The notes beneath the pieces are model-generated. The model ran no database searches. It was not told the DNA's origin and saw only the letters and a program-made list of their open reading frames with translations. A program made the translations under genes and the position numbers. Shown here piece by piece: positions 1 to 7,951 of a stretch of 64,000 nucleotides of DNA. Within the stretch, counting starts at the first letter, position 1; every line of letters starts with the position of its first letter. The stretch covers positions 144,640-208,639 of the forward strand of contig NZ_NHOC01000004.1 in assembly GCF_002157465.1 (NCBI RefSeq), written 5' to 3'. Origin of the DNA: Butyricicoccus porcorum (lineage in GTDB: Bacteria; Bacillota; Clostridia; Oscillospirales; Butyricicoccaceae).

Positions 1-92
1 CCCATGCCGTACAGTGCAATCGGGCGTGTTTCGCGCTGCAAAACGTCCCAGATCGACTCGGTTTCGGTCACAAAATGCGGCAGACAGTTCAT
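1..92 (-). CDS. Partial CDS, N-terminus of unknown protein
   Basis: An open frame starts at ATG 92..90 and runs off the left edge of the window (30 codons visible). It begins MNCLPHFV and contains an ALYGMG segment that could be the start of a nucleotide-binding fold. Its ATG overlaps the TGA of the upstream ArsC-family gene (ATGA), so the two are probably translationally coupled. I do not recognise the family from this fragment. Confidence 0.55.
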   Translation of the reverse strand, partial: MNCLPHFVTETESIWDVLQRETRPIALYGM

Positions 93-427
93 TCCCATGT
101 CTTCCACACATCCGGACAGTAGCCGACAGTCGCCTGCTTTCCGTTGCGCACAATTGGGGTGCGCAGCAGCTTCGGGTTTTCCATCAGCTTTTCCATTTTC
201 GCCTCATCGGACGCGAGATAGGGCAGCATCGCCGCATCCGGATCCTTTGCCTTCGGGTCAATCATCGCCTCTAGTCCAACCGCACGGCAGACAGAAGTGA
301 ATTCCCCCTTGCTCATGCCGTAGCGCAGCAGATCGACCGACTGGTATTTGACACGGCGCTCTTTGAAATATCGTTCCGCCTTCTTTGTATCAAAGCATTT
401 GCTCTTGCCAAAAATCTGAATGTTCAT
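89..427 (-). CDS. ArsC/Spx-family thioredoxin-fold protein (arsenate reductase-like)
   Basis: The protein is 112 aa, the usual length for the ArsC/YffB/Spx family. An N-terminal thioredoxin-like strand MNIQIFGKSKC carries one cysteine followed by FDTKKAERYF, and the C-terminal LLRTPIVRNGK block holds the cis-proline typical of the fold. The second cysteine of a CxxC motif is missing, so redox chemistry would have to use the single N-terminal Cys. Start ATG 427 is chosen over the longer frame because AAAGGAG lies 6 nt upstream. True arsenate reduction is not shown; many members have unknown substrates. The next gene overlaps its stop by 4 nt. Confidence 0.85.
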   Translation of the reverse strand: MNIQIFGKSKCFDTKKAERYFKERRVKYQSVDLLRYGMSKGEFTSVCRAVGLEAMIDPKAKDPDAAMLPYLASDEAKMEKLMENPKLLRTPIVRNGKQATVGYCPDVWKTWE

Positions 428-499
428 GTTATTCTCCTTTGATTTCTGTCCCTTTCCGCTCTGCACACAGGCGACAAATGCAAGAAGGACAGATTCCAT

Positions 500-889
500 C
501 TTGCTATCATCTTACCACAGCGGCTTGCAAAACACAATGTCCGATACCCTCCGCCGTGTCCTTCGCTCACGGGCATGTCTATCGCATGAATACATCGTGT
601 GTACATTTGTTCAATCTGCCGCACCATTGCATCGAAATTTTCCATATTTTATGAATCCTGTCCATTGCTTTCGCGCTTTATTCTGCGTATACTATAGGTG
701 TACTAAAGAGAAGGCAAAACAAAAGAAAAAAACCGTTTTCCTTCACTTTAAGGCTTCTTTTCTTAGCCTGCCACCGCACAGTTTTCCCATTCTGTGCTTT
801 CATATATCTCTCTCTTTACTGTATGGCGCGCCGAATCTCCTACCAAATCGGCGCGCCGCTTTTCTGCCTATTTTTCGCCGGTTATGTGA
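500..889. other. Intergenic stretch without convincing gene
   Basis: Between the ArsC-family gene and the prfC promoter I see no ORF with a credible ribosome site. The main feature is a perfect 10-bp stem (GGCGCGCCGA at 825-834, TCGGCGCGCC at 848-857, 13-nt loop) followed by a short T-rich run, resembling a weak plus-strand terminator. Confidence 0.5.
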
Positions 890-918
890 TTGTATTTTCC
901 GGCGAGTTATGTTATATT
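890..918 (+). promoter_or_regulatory. Sigma-A-type promoter of prfC
   Basis: TTGTAT (890-895) and TATATT (913-918) are separated by exactly 17 nt. Transcription would start near 925, a few bases before the hairpin at 929-951. Confidence 0.6.
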
Positions 919-928
919 AAATATGTAT

Positions 929-957
929 GCGCCGCATATTGTTGTCGGCGCTTTTTT
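929..957 (+). terminator. Promoter-proximal terminator-like hairpin in prfC leader
   Basis: GCGCCG (929-934) pairs with CGGCGC (946-951) and is followed directly by six T (952-957). It lies between the predicted start site and the TTG start codon of prfC, so it could act as an attenuator or a 5' stabiliser. Confidence 0.6.
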
Positions 958-997
958 ACTGAATTATTCTGAATCACCCTGATCGGAGGTTATTCAT

Positions 998-2596
998 TTG
1001 TCAGATCTGAAATCAGAAATCACCAAACGCCGCACGTTTGCGATTATTTCGCACCCGGACGCCGGTAAAACGACCATCACGGAGAAATTCCTGCTCTACG
1101 GCGGAGCCATCCAGCTCGCCGGCACCGTAAAGGGCAAGAAAAACACCCGCCATGCGGTTTCCGACTGGATGGAAATCGAAAAGCAGCGCGGTATTTCCGT
1201 CACCTCGTCCGTCCTCCAGTTCGAGTATGCAGGCCACTGCATCAACATTCTGGACACGCCAGGCCATCAGGACTTCTCGGAGGACACCTACCGCACGCTG
1301 ATGGCGGCAGATTCCGCTATCATGGTCATCGATGCCTCCAAGGGTGTCGAGGCTCAGACGCGCAAGCTGTTCAAGGTCTGCTCCATGCGCGGTATCCCGA
1401 TTTTTACGTTTATCAACAAGATGGACCTTGAGTCGCGTGATCCGTATGACCTGCTGGATGAGCTGGAAAAGGAACTCGGCATCGACACCTATGCTGTCAA
1501 CTGGCCGATTGGCTGCGGCAAGGAGTTCAAGGGCGTCTATGACCGCCAGAAAAATCACATCATGGCGTTCGAGGCAGCTTCTGTTTCCGGCGTCAAGGAG
1601 GCAAAGTCCACCATCTATCCCATCGATGACCCGGCACTTGAGTCGCTGATCGGGGAACGTCTGTGGGATACCCTTCAGGACGACATTGAGCTGCTGAGCG
1701 GCGCCGGCGAGGACTTCGACCTCGACCGCGTGCGTGAAGGCACACTGTCCCCTGTCTTCTTCGGCTCTGCCCTGACCAACTTCGGCGTCGAGCCGTTCCT
1801 CCAGTACTTTTTGGAGATGACGCCGCCCCCGACCGCGCGTACTTCGCATGGTGAGATTGTCGACCCGTTTGACGAGCATTTCTCCGCCTTTGTTTTCAAG
1901 ATTCAGGCGAACATGAACAAGGCGCACCGTGACCGCATCGCGTTCATGCGCATCTGCTCGGGCAAATTTGAAAAGGGCATGGATGTCTACCACGTGCAGG
2001 CAGGTAAAAAAATCCAGCTCGCACAGCCGCAGCAGATGATGGCACAGGATCGCGCCATTATCGACGAGGCGTACGCAGGCGACATCATCGGCGTATTTGA
2101 CCCGGGCATTTTCTCCATCGGTGACACGGTCTGCACCCCGGGCTTTGACTGCAAATTCTCCGGTATCCCGACCTTCGCCCCGGAGGTCTTCTGCCGCATC
2201 CGCCAGAAGGATACCATGAAGCGCAAACAGTTCATCAAGGGCATGGAACAGATTGCACAGGAAGGTGCCATCCAGATTTTCCAGGAGCCGCACACCGGCA
2301 TGGAAGAGGTCATTGTCGGCGTTGTCGGCACCCTTCAGCTGGACGTGCTCGAATACCGTCTGAAGAACGAATACCGCGTAGATATCGTCATGGAGAGCCT
2401 GCCGTACCAGTACCTGCGCTGGATTGAAAACGAGGAAGTTCAGCCGGATGAGCTGAAAATCACCTCGGACAGCAAGGTTGTTCAGGATTACCGTGGACGC
2501 TACCTGCTGCTGTTCACCAGCATGTGGAACATGAACTGGGCGATGGACAAAAACCCCGATCTGCGCCTTGCCGAATTCGGCCGTGCAGAGGAATAA
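998..2596 (+). CDS. prfC: Peptide chain release factor 3
   Basis: This 532-aa translational GTPase is full length for RF3. It recycles RF1/RF2 from the ribosome after termination. The G domain shows HPDAGKTT (P-loop, near residue 20), the DTPGHQDFSEDTYRT G3 block and NKMD (G4), then the RF3-type beta-barrel and C-terminal domains. The start is TTG 998, with GGAGG at 985-989 and no better ATG downstream. It is monocistronic, with its own promoter, a leader hairpin and a strong terminator behind it. Release factor 3 is preferred over EF-G because the protein is short and retains the RF3 C-terminus (LLLFTSMWNMNWA). Confidence 0.97.
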   Translation: MSDLKSEITKRRTFAIISHPDAGKTTITEKFLLYGGAIQLAGTVKGKKNTRHAVSDWMEIEKQRGISVTSSVLQFEYAGHCINILDTPGHQDFSEDTYRTLMAADSAIMVIDASKGVEAQTRKLFKVCSMRGIPIFTFINKMDLESRDPYDLLDELEKELGIDTYAVNWPIGCGKEFKGVYDRQKNHIMAFEAASVSGVKEAKSTIYPIDDPALESLIGERLWDTLQDDIELLSGAGEDFDLDRVREGTLSPVFFGSALTNFGVEPFLQYFLEMTPPPTARTSHGEIVDPFDEHFSAFVFKIQANMNKAHRDRIAFMRICSGKFEKGMDVYHVQAGKKIQLAQPQQMMAQDRAIIDEAYAGDIIGVFDPGIFSIGDTVCTPGFDCKFSGIPTFAPEVFCRIRQKDTMKRKQFIKGMEQIAQEGAIQIFQEPHTGMEEVIVGVVGTLQLDVLEYRLKNEYRVDIVMESLPYQYLRWIENEEVQPDELKITSDSKVVQDYRGRYLLLFTSMWNMNWAMDKNPDLRLAEFGRAEE

Positions 2597-2611
2597 ATTC
2601 ATACAGACGCA

Positions 2612-2647
2612 AACAGCGCTTCGCACTGAGGTGAAGCGCTGTTTTTT
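2612..2647 (+). terminator. Terminator of prfC
   Basis: AACAGCGCTTC (2612-2622) pairs with GAAGCGCTGTT (2633-2643), followed by a run of T. It lies 16 nt after the prfC stop. Confidence 0.9.
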
Positions 2648-2678
2648 GCTATCTTTTTGTCATCCGAAGCTGTCTGTT

Positions 2679-3236
2679 TTATTTTGTGGTCAGACCTGCG
2701 CGTGCCAGCTGGCGGCGAACCTGCGGGCCGATGACCGCGGCAATCACCATCTTGACGAGATCGCCGATGATAAACGGCAGAACACCTGCTGCCAGTGCCG
2801 CATAGAACGACATCCCAGCCTGATATGCCAGCCAGACCGTGCCGAACACATAGCACACAATCGTGCCAAGCACCATGCCGACAAAGCTGGGCACCAGCTT
2901 GCAGTCAAATTTGTCGATAAACCAGCCGCAGATCAGCGCCATAAAAATGAAGCCGATGAGGTAGCCGCCGGTCGGCCCAAACAGTTTGCCGACACCGCCG
3001 GTAAAGCTGGAAAAGACCGGCACGCCAACCAGTCCGATCAGCAGGTATACGATGTAGCTGATTGTGCCGCGCTTGCAACCGAGCACATAAATCGCAAGGT
3101 AAACCGCGAGGTTGGTAAACGAAATCGGAACGACGCCGATCGGGACGGACAGCGGGCCGAGCACACAGGTGACTGCCGCCATAACCGCAATCAGTGCCAT
3201 TTCACGTACATTTGTCTTGGTTTTTTTCTGTTCCAT
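2679..3236 (-). CDS. bioY: BioY, biotin-specific S component of ECF transporter
   Basis: The protein is 185 aa with about six hydrophobic segments and the BioY signature GPLSVPIGVVPISFTNL near the N-terminus, followed by FGPTGGYLIGF and FGTVWLAY. BioY binds biotin in the membrane and works with shared EcfA/EcfA'/EcfT modules, which are not encoded here. No bio synthesis genes are adjacent, so this is probably a salvage gene. The ribosome site is poor (AAAAAAGAC). Regulation is well supported: a BirA-like operator overlaps the -35 box and a terminator-like hairpin sits in the leader. Confidence 0.93.
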   Translation of the reverse strand: MEQKKTKTNVREMALIAVMAAVTCVLGPLSVPIGVVPISFTNLAVYLAIYVLGCKRGTISYIVYLLIGLVGVPVFSSFTGGVGKLFGPTGGYLIGFIFMALICGWFIDKFDCKLVPSFVGMVLGTIVCYVFGTVWLAYQAGMSFYAALAAGVLPFIIGDLVKMVIAAVIGPQVRRQLARAGLTTK

Positions 3237-3260
3237 TGTCTTTTTTCACTCAATTCATTT

Positions 3261-3292
3261 AAAAAATCCCTGTCCGATTTTCCGGACAAGGA
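3261..3292 (-). terminator. Terminator-like hairpin in bioY leader
   Basis: On the minus strand TCCTTGTCCG (3292..3283) pairs with CGGACAGGGA (3276..3267), one G-T wobble, followed by six T. It begins within a few bases of the predicted transcription start and ends about 25 nt before the bioY ATG. Confidence 0.65.
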
Positions 3293-3294
3293 TT

Positions 3295-3323
3295 AGTATA
3301 CACGCATGCAAAGCGATTGTCAA
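3295..3323 (-). promoter_or_regulatory. Sigma-A promoter of bioY
   Basis: TTGACA (3323..3318) and TATACT (3300..3295) are separated by 17 nt, a near-consensus promoter reading toward bioY. Confidence 0.8.
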
Positions 3324-3349
3324 CCTATTTTTATTTTCAGGTTAACGAT
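3316..3349. promoter_or_regulatory. BirA-like biotin operator
   Basis: ATTGTCAACC (3316-3325) and GGTTAACGAT (3340-3349) form an imperfect inverted repeat with a 14-nt spacer, as expected for the Firmicutes BirA site. One arm covers the bioY -35 box, so repression by biotinyl-AMP-bound BirA is the simplest reading. The repressor gene is not in this window. Confidence 0.7.
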
Positions 3350-3356
3350 AAATTAT

Positions 3357-4268
3357 TTATGTATTTTCTTCGCGGTGTTCCTCCATTGCGGCGCGGCGGA
3401 ACTGTTTGGGTGTACAGCCGACATGCTCACGGAACGAGCGAATGAAGTTCGTCGTACTGTGGAAGCCGCACTCCTCCGCGATGCGTTCGACCGATTTCTG
3501 TGATACAGTGAGCAGCTGGCGCGCCATGGTAATGCGCAGATTGACCAGATAGGCGTGTGGCGACATGGATGTACAGCGGCGGAACAGACGGCTGAAATAA
3601 TATTCACTCAGGTTGACCTGATCTGCAATCTGCTCGATTGTGAGCTTTTCAAAGAAATGATGCTCCATATATGCAATCGCATGCAAAACAGCGGCGTTCT
3701 GCACGGATTCGCCGCGCCCATCCGAGCCGGAGAGTTCAGCAAGAATCCGGTACAGCTGTACCGAGACTCGGTGCTCGTCGTACATGGTATCGGTAACAAG
3801 CGCGAAAATGCTCTGGATCGCACTCTGAACCTCGACGGAGCGCGCCGGGCGGGTAAAATATCCGTTTTCTCCCGCCAGCAGCCGGTAATACGCATCGCTG
3901 CTGCCGCCGCGGAAATAGATATACCGGAACGAAACGCTGTCAATCGCGCCATAGGTATGCGGTCTGCGGCAGTCGAGCAGGATCACTTCCCCCGCATGCA
4001 CTTCAAACCGTTCGCCATTGTACTGAAAAAACATCCCTCCGCTGTCGACAACGGCAAGCATATAATAGTCGAACTGGTTGCGGTGGACGGTATAGGTATG
4101 ATCGCAAAAGTAGTGCCCGACATAGGCTGCGTAAATCAGCGCAGACCGCGCAAACTCTGACGGAAGGTGCAGAAACATCTGCGAGGACGGCAACACACCG
4201 CCGTTGTCCATTCCCCCGTTTTTGTCCTGAAACTCGGCGGAAACCGCCGTATCATCGTAATTTCTCAT
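3357..4268 (-). CDS. AraC-family transcriptional regulator
   Basis: The protein is 303 aa. An N-terminal cupin-like sensing domain (about residues 40-160, with HAGEVILLDCRRPHTYG) precedes a C-terminal double helix-turn-helix (about 200-295: LTIEQIADQVNLSEYYFSRLFRR and SVERIAEECGFHSTTNFIRSFREHVGCTPKQFR). The ligand is probably a sugar-like molecule but is not identifiable. No obvious target gene lies alongside. The start is odd: the -10 box ends only six bases before ATG 4268, so the mRNA may be leaderless. Met20 (4211) is an alternative, but its GGGGG is too close to act as a good ribosome site. Confidence 0.92.
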   Translation of the reverse strand: MRNYDDTAVSAEFQDKNGGMDNGGVLPSSQMFLHLPSEFARSALIYAAYVGHYFCDHTYTVHRNQFDYYMLAVVDSGGMFFQYNGERFEVHAGEVILLDCRRPHTYGAIDSVSFRYIYFRGGSSDAYYRLLAGENGYFTRPARSVEVQSAIQSIFALVTDTMYDEHRVSVQLYRILAELSGSDGRGESVQNAAVLHAIAYMEHHFFEKLTIEQIADQVNLSEYYFSRLFRRCTSMSPHAYLVNLRITMARQLLTVSQKSVERIAEECGFHSTTNFIRSFREHVGCTPKQFRRAAMEEHREENT

Positions 4269-4274
4269 GTAATT

Positions 4275-4303
4275 ATCATACCATGCGGCGGATTTTCTGT
4301 AAA
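4275..4303 (-). promoter_or_regulatory. Promoter of the AraC gene, abutting its start codon
   Basis: TTTACA (4303..4298) and TATGAT (4280..4275) have a 17-nt spacer. The expected start of transcription falls on or next to the A of ATG 4268. Confidence 0.6.
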
Positions 4304-4380
4304 GGCTTTCCGGAGAAATTTATTCCAGATTTTGGATATTATTTTTTGAGCTGGATCCGCACGGCTGCCCGAAGCGTATG

Positions 4381-4872
4381 TCACTGCGCGCGATGCTGTA
4401 AAAAGTTATTCAGGAATGCCTGTGCGAGACTGTTCTGTGCGATTGCCTGCGATGCCTCCTCCAGTGGAAACCATGCCGCGCGGTCAACCTCGTCCGTGAT
4501 GCCGCTCAGATCTTCGCTGTCTGCCACACAGGAAAAATTCAGCATGAGTGTATTACTCGGCTCAAAAAACTGGCTCTTCCGAAAGGTAATATCGTGCACA
4601 TGCAGTCCGGTTTCCTCCTGTACCTCACGTGCTACAGTCTGCTCTGCCTGCTCACCGCGGCTGACATAGCCCGCAACAAGGATATTCCGCGTTTTGCCGT
4701 ACTGCTGGATCAGCAGCACATGTGTCTGTGCCGGGTTGAGCACTTCCATGCTGACGGCGGTATGAAAGATCGGAAATCGGAACTGTTTACATTTCGGGCA
4801 AAACTGCACCATGCCCTCTCGTTCGAGATATTTTTCCGTCAGCTCGGTGCCGCATTCATAGCAAAATTTCAT
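4381..4872 (-). CDS. Nudix hydrolase with N-terminal zinc ribbon (NudC-like)
   Basis: This protein of about 163 aa has CYECG and CPKC pairs forming a zinc ribbon in the first 35 residues. A Nudix box follows (G...REVQEETG, residues about 70-100), with SQFFEPSNTLM just after it in the position of the NudC SQPWPFP motif. It probably hydrolyses NAD(H) or a related nucleotide diphosphate; the altered motif leaves the substrate open. AAAGGAG is 9 nt before the chosen ATG; another ATG two codons upstream is only 3 nt from it. It is shorter than E. coli NudC because the N-terminal domain is missing. Confidence 0.85.
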   Translation of the reverse strand: MKFCYECGTELTEKYLEREGMVQFCPKCKQFRFPIFHTAVSMEVLNPAQTHVLLIQQYGKTRNILVAGYVSRGEQAEQTVAREVQEETGLHVHDITFRKSQFFEPSNTLMLNFSCVADSEDLSGITDEVDRAAWFPLEEASQAIAQNSLAQAFLNNFLQHRAQ

Positions 4873-4937
4873 GTTCATCTACTCCTTTTGTCCTATGTTC
4901 TGTCTGTCACCTCCCATTATACCGCGATATTTGCGCC

Positions 4938-4966
4938 TTGCAACCGTTTTTCGCGCGCGGTATACT
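4938..4966 (+). promoter_or_regulatory. Promoter of the M20 amidohydrolase gene
   Basis: TTGCAA (4938-4943) and TATACT (4961-4966) with a 17-nt spacer, 25 nt upstream of the start codon. Confidence 0.7.
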
Positions 4967-4991
4967 GAGAGACAGCAGGAGGGATTTTTCC

Positions 4992-6332
4992 ATGAACACG
5001 ATCGAAGCACGCATCTGCCGCATTCTCGATGACCATGCGTCCGAACTGGCGGCATTTGCCAACGATATTTATGCGCACGCCGAGCTGGGCTATACCGAAC
5101 ACCGCACAGCACAGCGCGTTGCAGACTGGCTGGAGCATCTCTGTGGGCTGCACCCGGAAACCGGCCTCGCTGTCACCGGTGTGCGTGCACAGGTGGGTAC
5201 AGCGCGTCCAGCCGTCTGTCTGATCGGCGAGCTGGACGGCATTCGCTGCCCGGAACATCCATTGGCGGTACCGGAAACCGGTATGTCCCACGCCTGTGGC
5301 CACCATATGCAGCTGGCCGCCCTTGCGGGCGCAGCACTTGCACTGAGCGACCCGGAAATTGCAGCAGAGCTGGGTGGAAGTGCGGTATTTTTCGCCGTCC
5401 CATGCGAGGAGCATGTGCCGATGAACCGCATGGCACAGCTGCAGCAGGATGGCGTGGCAGATTACTGCGGCGGCAAGCCCCAGCTGTTGATGGACCGTGC
5501 TTTTGACGGCATCGATGTGGCAGTGACCACACATGCACACATGGTGCACTGTGACAGCGATTTCCTGCTCGGCAGCAACTCGACCAGCGGTTTCCTGTCC
5601 AAGCTCATCCGCATCAAAGGGCGCGCTTCACACACCGCCATTTCACCGGAAAAGGGCATCAATGCGCTGGATGTCGTGACACTCGCGCGCAGTGCCATCG
5701 GCATGCTGCGCAGTACCTTCCGCGACGAGGACTGTATCCGCATCGGCGAAGTCGTGCGCATGCGCAGCACGGCAGTCAACGTAGTGCCGGACGAAGTCAT
5801 TGTGGATTTGCAGGTGCGCGCAAAGACCTGGGATGCTCTGCTGGAAACCGACAAAAAAATTGACCGCGCCTACCGCGGCGCGGCGTATGCCTTCGGTGCC
5901 GACGTTGAAATCACCGACGGCATGGGTTATCTGCCCACAGTACCGTGTCTGCCGTGCGAAGCGCTGACACAAGCCGCTTCTCTGCTCGCAGACGCGGACG
6001 GAAATACCTTTGAATCGGTCAGCCCGCTTGTGCACAACGCAGCATCGACTGATGTCGGCGATCTGTCACACCGCATGCCGGTCGTAAACTTCACGTTTTC
6101 CGGCTTTTCCGGCACACTGCATGGCGCGGATTTCCGCATTACTAATGAAAAAGCGGCCTATGTACAGCCCGCAAAGCTCGCTGCACTGACAATATACCGC
6201 CTGCTGCGCGACAATGCTGCGCAGGCGCGTGCGCTGACCGACCGCTTCCAGCCGACCATGACCGCAGAGCAGTACCGTGCGTATGCCGCGCGGTTTGACA
6301 GCGGCTTTGTCGGTGAGCCGTCCCCATTCTGA
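4992..6332 (+). CDS. M20-family amidohydrolase/peptidase
   Basis: This 446-aa cytoplasmic metalloenzyme belongs to the AbgB/HipO-type M20 group, which cleaves N-acyl or p-aminobenzoyl amino acids or dipeptides. Metal-binding elements visible are GELDG (residues about 75-80), HACGHH (about 100), CEEHVP (about 143) and the dimerisation-domain start SGFLSKLIRIKGRASH. An HTH.H type C-terminal histidine occurs near the end (LHGADFRI). The start at 4992 is set by AGGAGGG at 4977-4983; the upstream in-frame ATG lies in the promoter. The substrate cannot be read from the sequence. Confidence 0.9.
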   Translation: MNTIEARICRILDDHASELAAFANDIYAHAELGYTEHRTAQRVADWLEHLCGLHPETGLAVTGVRAQVGTARPAVCLIGELDGIRCPEHPLAVPETGMSHACGHHMQLAALAGAALALSDPEIAAELGGSAVFFAVPCEEHVPMNRMAQLQQDGVADYCGGKPQLLMDRAFDGIDVAVTTHAHMVHCDSDFLLGSNSTSGFLSKLIRIKGRASHTAISPEKGINALDVVTLARSAIGMLRSTFRDEDCIRIGEVVRMRSTAVNVVPDEVIVDLQVRAKTWDALLETDKKIDRAYRGAAYAFGADVEITDGMGYLPTVPCLPCEALTQAASLLADADGNTFESVSPLVHNAASTDVGDLSHRMPVVNFTFSGFSGTLHGADFRITNEKAAYVQPAKLAALTIYRLLRDNAAQARALTDRFQPTMTAEQYRAYAARFDSGFVGEPSPF

Positions 6333-6350
6333 TCCTTCCGGTAGATACAC

Positions 6351-6384
6351 AAAAGCTGCCCCCGCTTGCGGGCAGCTTTTGATT
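6351..6384. terminator. Bidirectional terminator between convergent genes
   Basis: AAAAGCTGCC (6351-6360) and GGCAGCTTTT (6371-6380) form a perfect stem with A and T runs on both sides. It serves the amidohydrolase (plus) and the MATE gene (minus). Confidence 0.9.
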
Positions 6385-6387
6385 TCA

Positions 6388-7749
6388 TTACCGGGTAACC
6401 TTGTGAATCCACTTGAACGAGCGGATGCGCAGGAACACAACCGGGCATTTTCCGAGCTGATCCATCTTCAGGCAGAAGAAGACAACAGCAGGTGGAAAAT
6501 GGAACACAAATGCGCACAGGAACGCACTCGGCAGACAGATGAGCCATGTCCAGATATTGTTGTTAATCATGCTGAATTTTGTGTCGCCGCCGGCGCGGAG
6601 GAAGCCGCAGTCGGTCGCCATCTGGTAACATGTGCCGACCGTCGTGACCGCCAGCACTGTGATAAACTGACCGGTCAGCTCCGCAGCGCGCGGGGTCAGC
6701 GTGTTGTAGATCATCAGAATTGGCCACTGAGACAGGTACAGAACCACGCCCGTGACTACGCCGATGGCAAGAAAGACAATTTGCAGCGTGTGCAGCACGG
6801 GCTTAATGCCGGCGACCGGGTCATCCTCATGCTCACCCAGCGTGCGCCCGGTGACAATCGCCGCCGCGCTCGCTGCGCCATACCCGACAACAGAAATAAT
6901 CTGATAGACGATAACTGAAATTGAGTTTGCCGGCAGAACCGATGCAGAATCGTCCATGTTGCCGATGATTGCGGTCTGGAAAATGGAATTGATGCCCCAC
7001 AGTGCCTGTGTAACGAGCAGCGGCAGGGAAATGCGGATATAATCCGCCATATACCGTGTATCAATGCAGATCAGCTTTTTCAGCGTGAGGTTGAGCGTAT
7101 GCTCCCGGTATTTCAAATACCAGATGACAATCAGCAGCTCTACTGTGCGCGAAACCAGAGTGGCAATGGCAGCGCCGCGCACACCGAGCGCAGGTGCACC
7201 GAAATGGCCGTAAATCAGGATGTAATTGAGTACGATGTTAATGCACAGCGTAGAGCCCGCAATGATATATCCAATTTTTACAATGCCAATGGAGCGCAGC
7301 GAAGACGCCAGCATATTGGTGATGGCAAAAATAATATAAGTAAAGCAAATAATGCGCAGATATTTGATCGCTTCTTCTGCAACCGCCGCGTCATTGGTCA
7401 TCAGACCGATAAGTTGATGCGGGAACAGCAGTGCCAGTACAAACAATACTGCCGCCAGTCCGCCGCCGAAGCGCAGGCCGCAGCCGATGATGCTGGGAAT
7501 CGGCTTGATCTCCTTTTTGCCCCAGTACCGTGCGCCGAGTACGACAATGCCCTCACTCACACCGACAACCAGCATCTGTAAAAAGAACTGGAACTGGTTG
7601 CACAGTGAGACACCGGACAGGGCATCCTGCGAATATCGCCCGATCATGATATTATCTGCCAGATTGACCGAATAGGTCAGCAAGTTTTGCAGCGCGATAC
7701 TGAGCGTCAGAATCGCAAAGGTTTTATAGAACTTTTTGTCCCGAATCAT
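6388..7749 (-). CDS. MATE-family multidrug/cation efflux protein
   Basis: The 453-aa protein has about 12 hydrophobic segments in two related halves, typical of Na+- or H+-coupled MATE pumps (NIMIGRYSQDALSGVSLCNQ near the N-terminus, ADYIRISLPLLVTQALWGINSIFQTAIIG at the start of the second half). GGGAAGGA precedes ATG 7749. Its leader contains a promoter and a nested terminator-like hairpin, so expression may be induced by antitermination. It differs from the second MATE gene at 49.4 kb and is not a recent duplicate. The substrate is unknown. Confidence 0.92.
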   Translation of the reverse strand: MIRDKKFYKTFAILTLSIALQNLLTYSVNLADNIMIGRYSQDALSGVSLCNQFQFFLQMLVVGVSEGIVVLGARYWGKKEIKPIPSIIGCGLRFGGGLAAVLFVLALLFPHQLIGLMTNDAAVAEEAIKYLRIICFTYIIFAITNMLASSLRSIGIVKIGYIIAGSTLCINIVLNYILIYGHFGAPALGVRGAAIATLVSRTVELLIVIWYLKYREHTLNLTLKKLICIDTRYMADYIRISLPLLVTQALWGINSIFQTAIIGNMDDSASVLPANSISVIVYQIISVVGYGAASAAAIVTGRTLGEHEDDPVAGIKPVLHTLQIVFLAIGVVTGVVLYLSQWPILMIYNTLTPRAAELTGQFITVLAVTTVGTCYQMATDCGFLRAGGDTKFSMINNNIWTWLICLPSAFLCAFVFHFPPAVVFFCLKMDQLGKCPVVFLRIRSFKWIHKVTR

Positions 7750-7794
7750 AGTGAATCCTTCCCTTTTTTCCCGTTATTTGATGCAAATATTTAG

Positions 7795-7843
7795 AAAAAA
7801 CGCGATCCAATCCCATCCGCAATACATGCGGTACGTTCGCGTT
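7795..7843 (-). terminator. Attenuator-like hairpin in the MATE leader
   Basis: On the minus strand ACGCGA (7842..7837) pairs with TCGCGT (7805..7800) around an inner CCGCA/TGCGG stem (7831..7827 with 7821..7817), and TTTTTT follows. It lies between the promoter at 7863-7890 and the MATE start codon. Confidence 0.6.
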
Positions 7844-7862
7844 CTTCCGGTTCTTTTCTTAC

Positions 7863-7890
7863 AGTATATTCATTTCTTTTTTTAAAACAA
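7863..7890 (-). promoter_or_regulatory. Probable promoter of the MATE gene
   Basis: TTGTTT (7890..7885) and TATACT (7868..7863), 16-nt spacer, divergent from the AraC promoter at 7923-7930. Confidence 0.5.
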
Positions 7891-7922
7891 TAAAAAAATC
7901 AACCAATTCATTTTGATTTTGT

Positions 7923-7930
7923 GCTATAAT
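7923..7930 (+). promoter_or_regulatory. Extended -10 promoter of AraC/PfkB operon
   Basis: An extended -10 element (TGC then TATAAT, 7925-7930) is followed by AAGGAGGA at 7938-7944. No good -35 is visible, which fits an extended -10 promoter. Confidence 0.5.
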
Positions 7931-7951
7931 AAAAAAAAGGAGGAATGTGCT

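Noticed and set aside
424-645. 73-codon minus-strand frame upstream of the ArsC-family gene
   Set aside because: No ribosome site, overlaps the ArsC ribosome site, and resembles no family.
1013-2626. 537-codon minus-strand frame opposite prfC
   Set aside because: Complete overlap with a clear RF3 gene; the translation is the typical antisense shadow of GC-rich codons.
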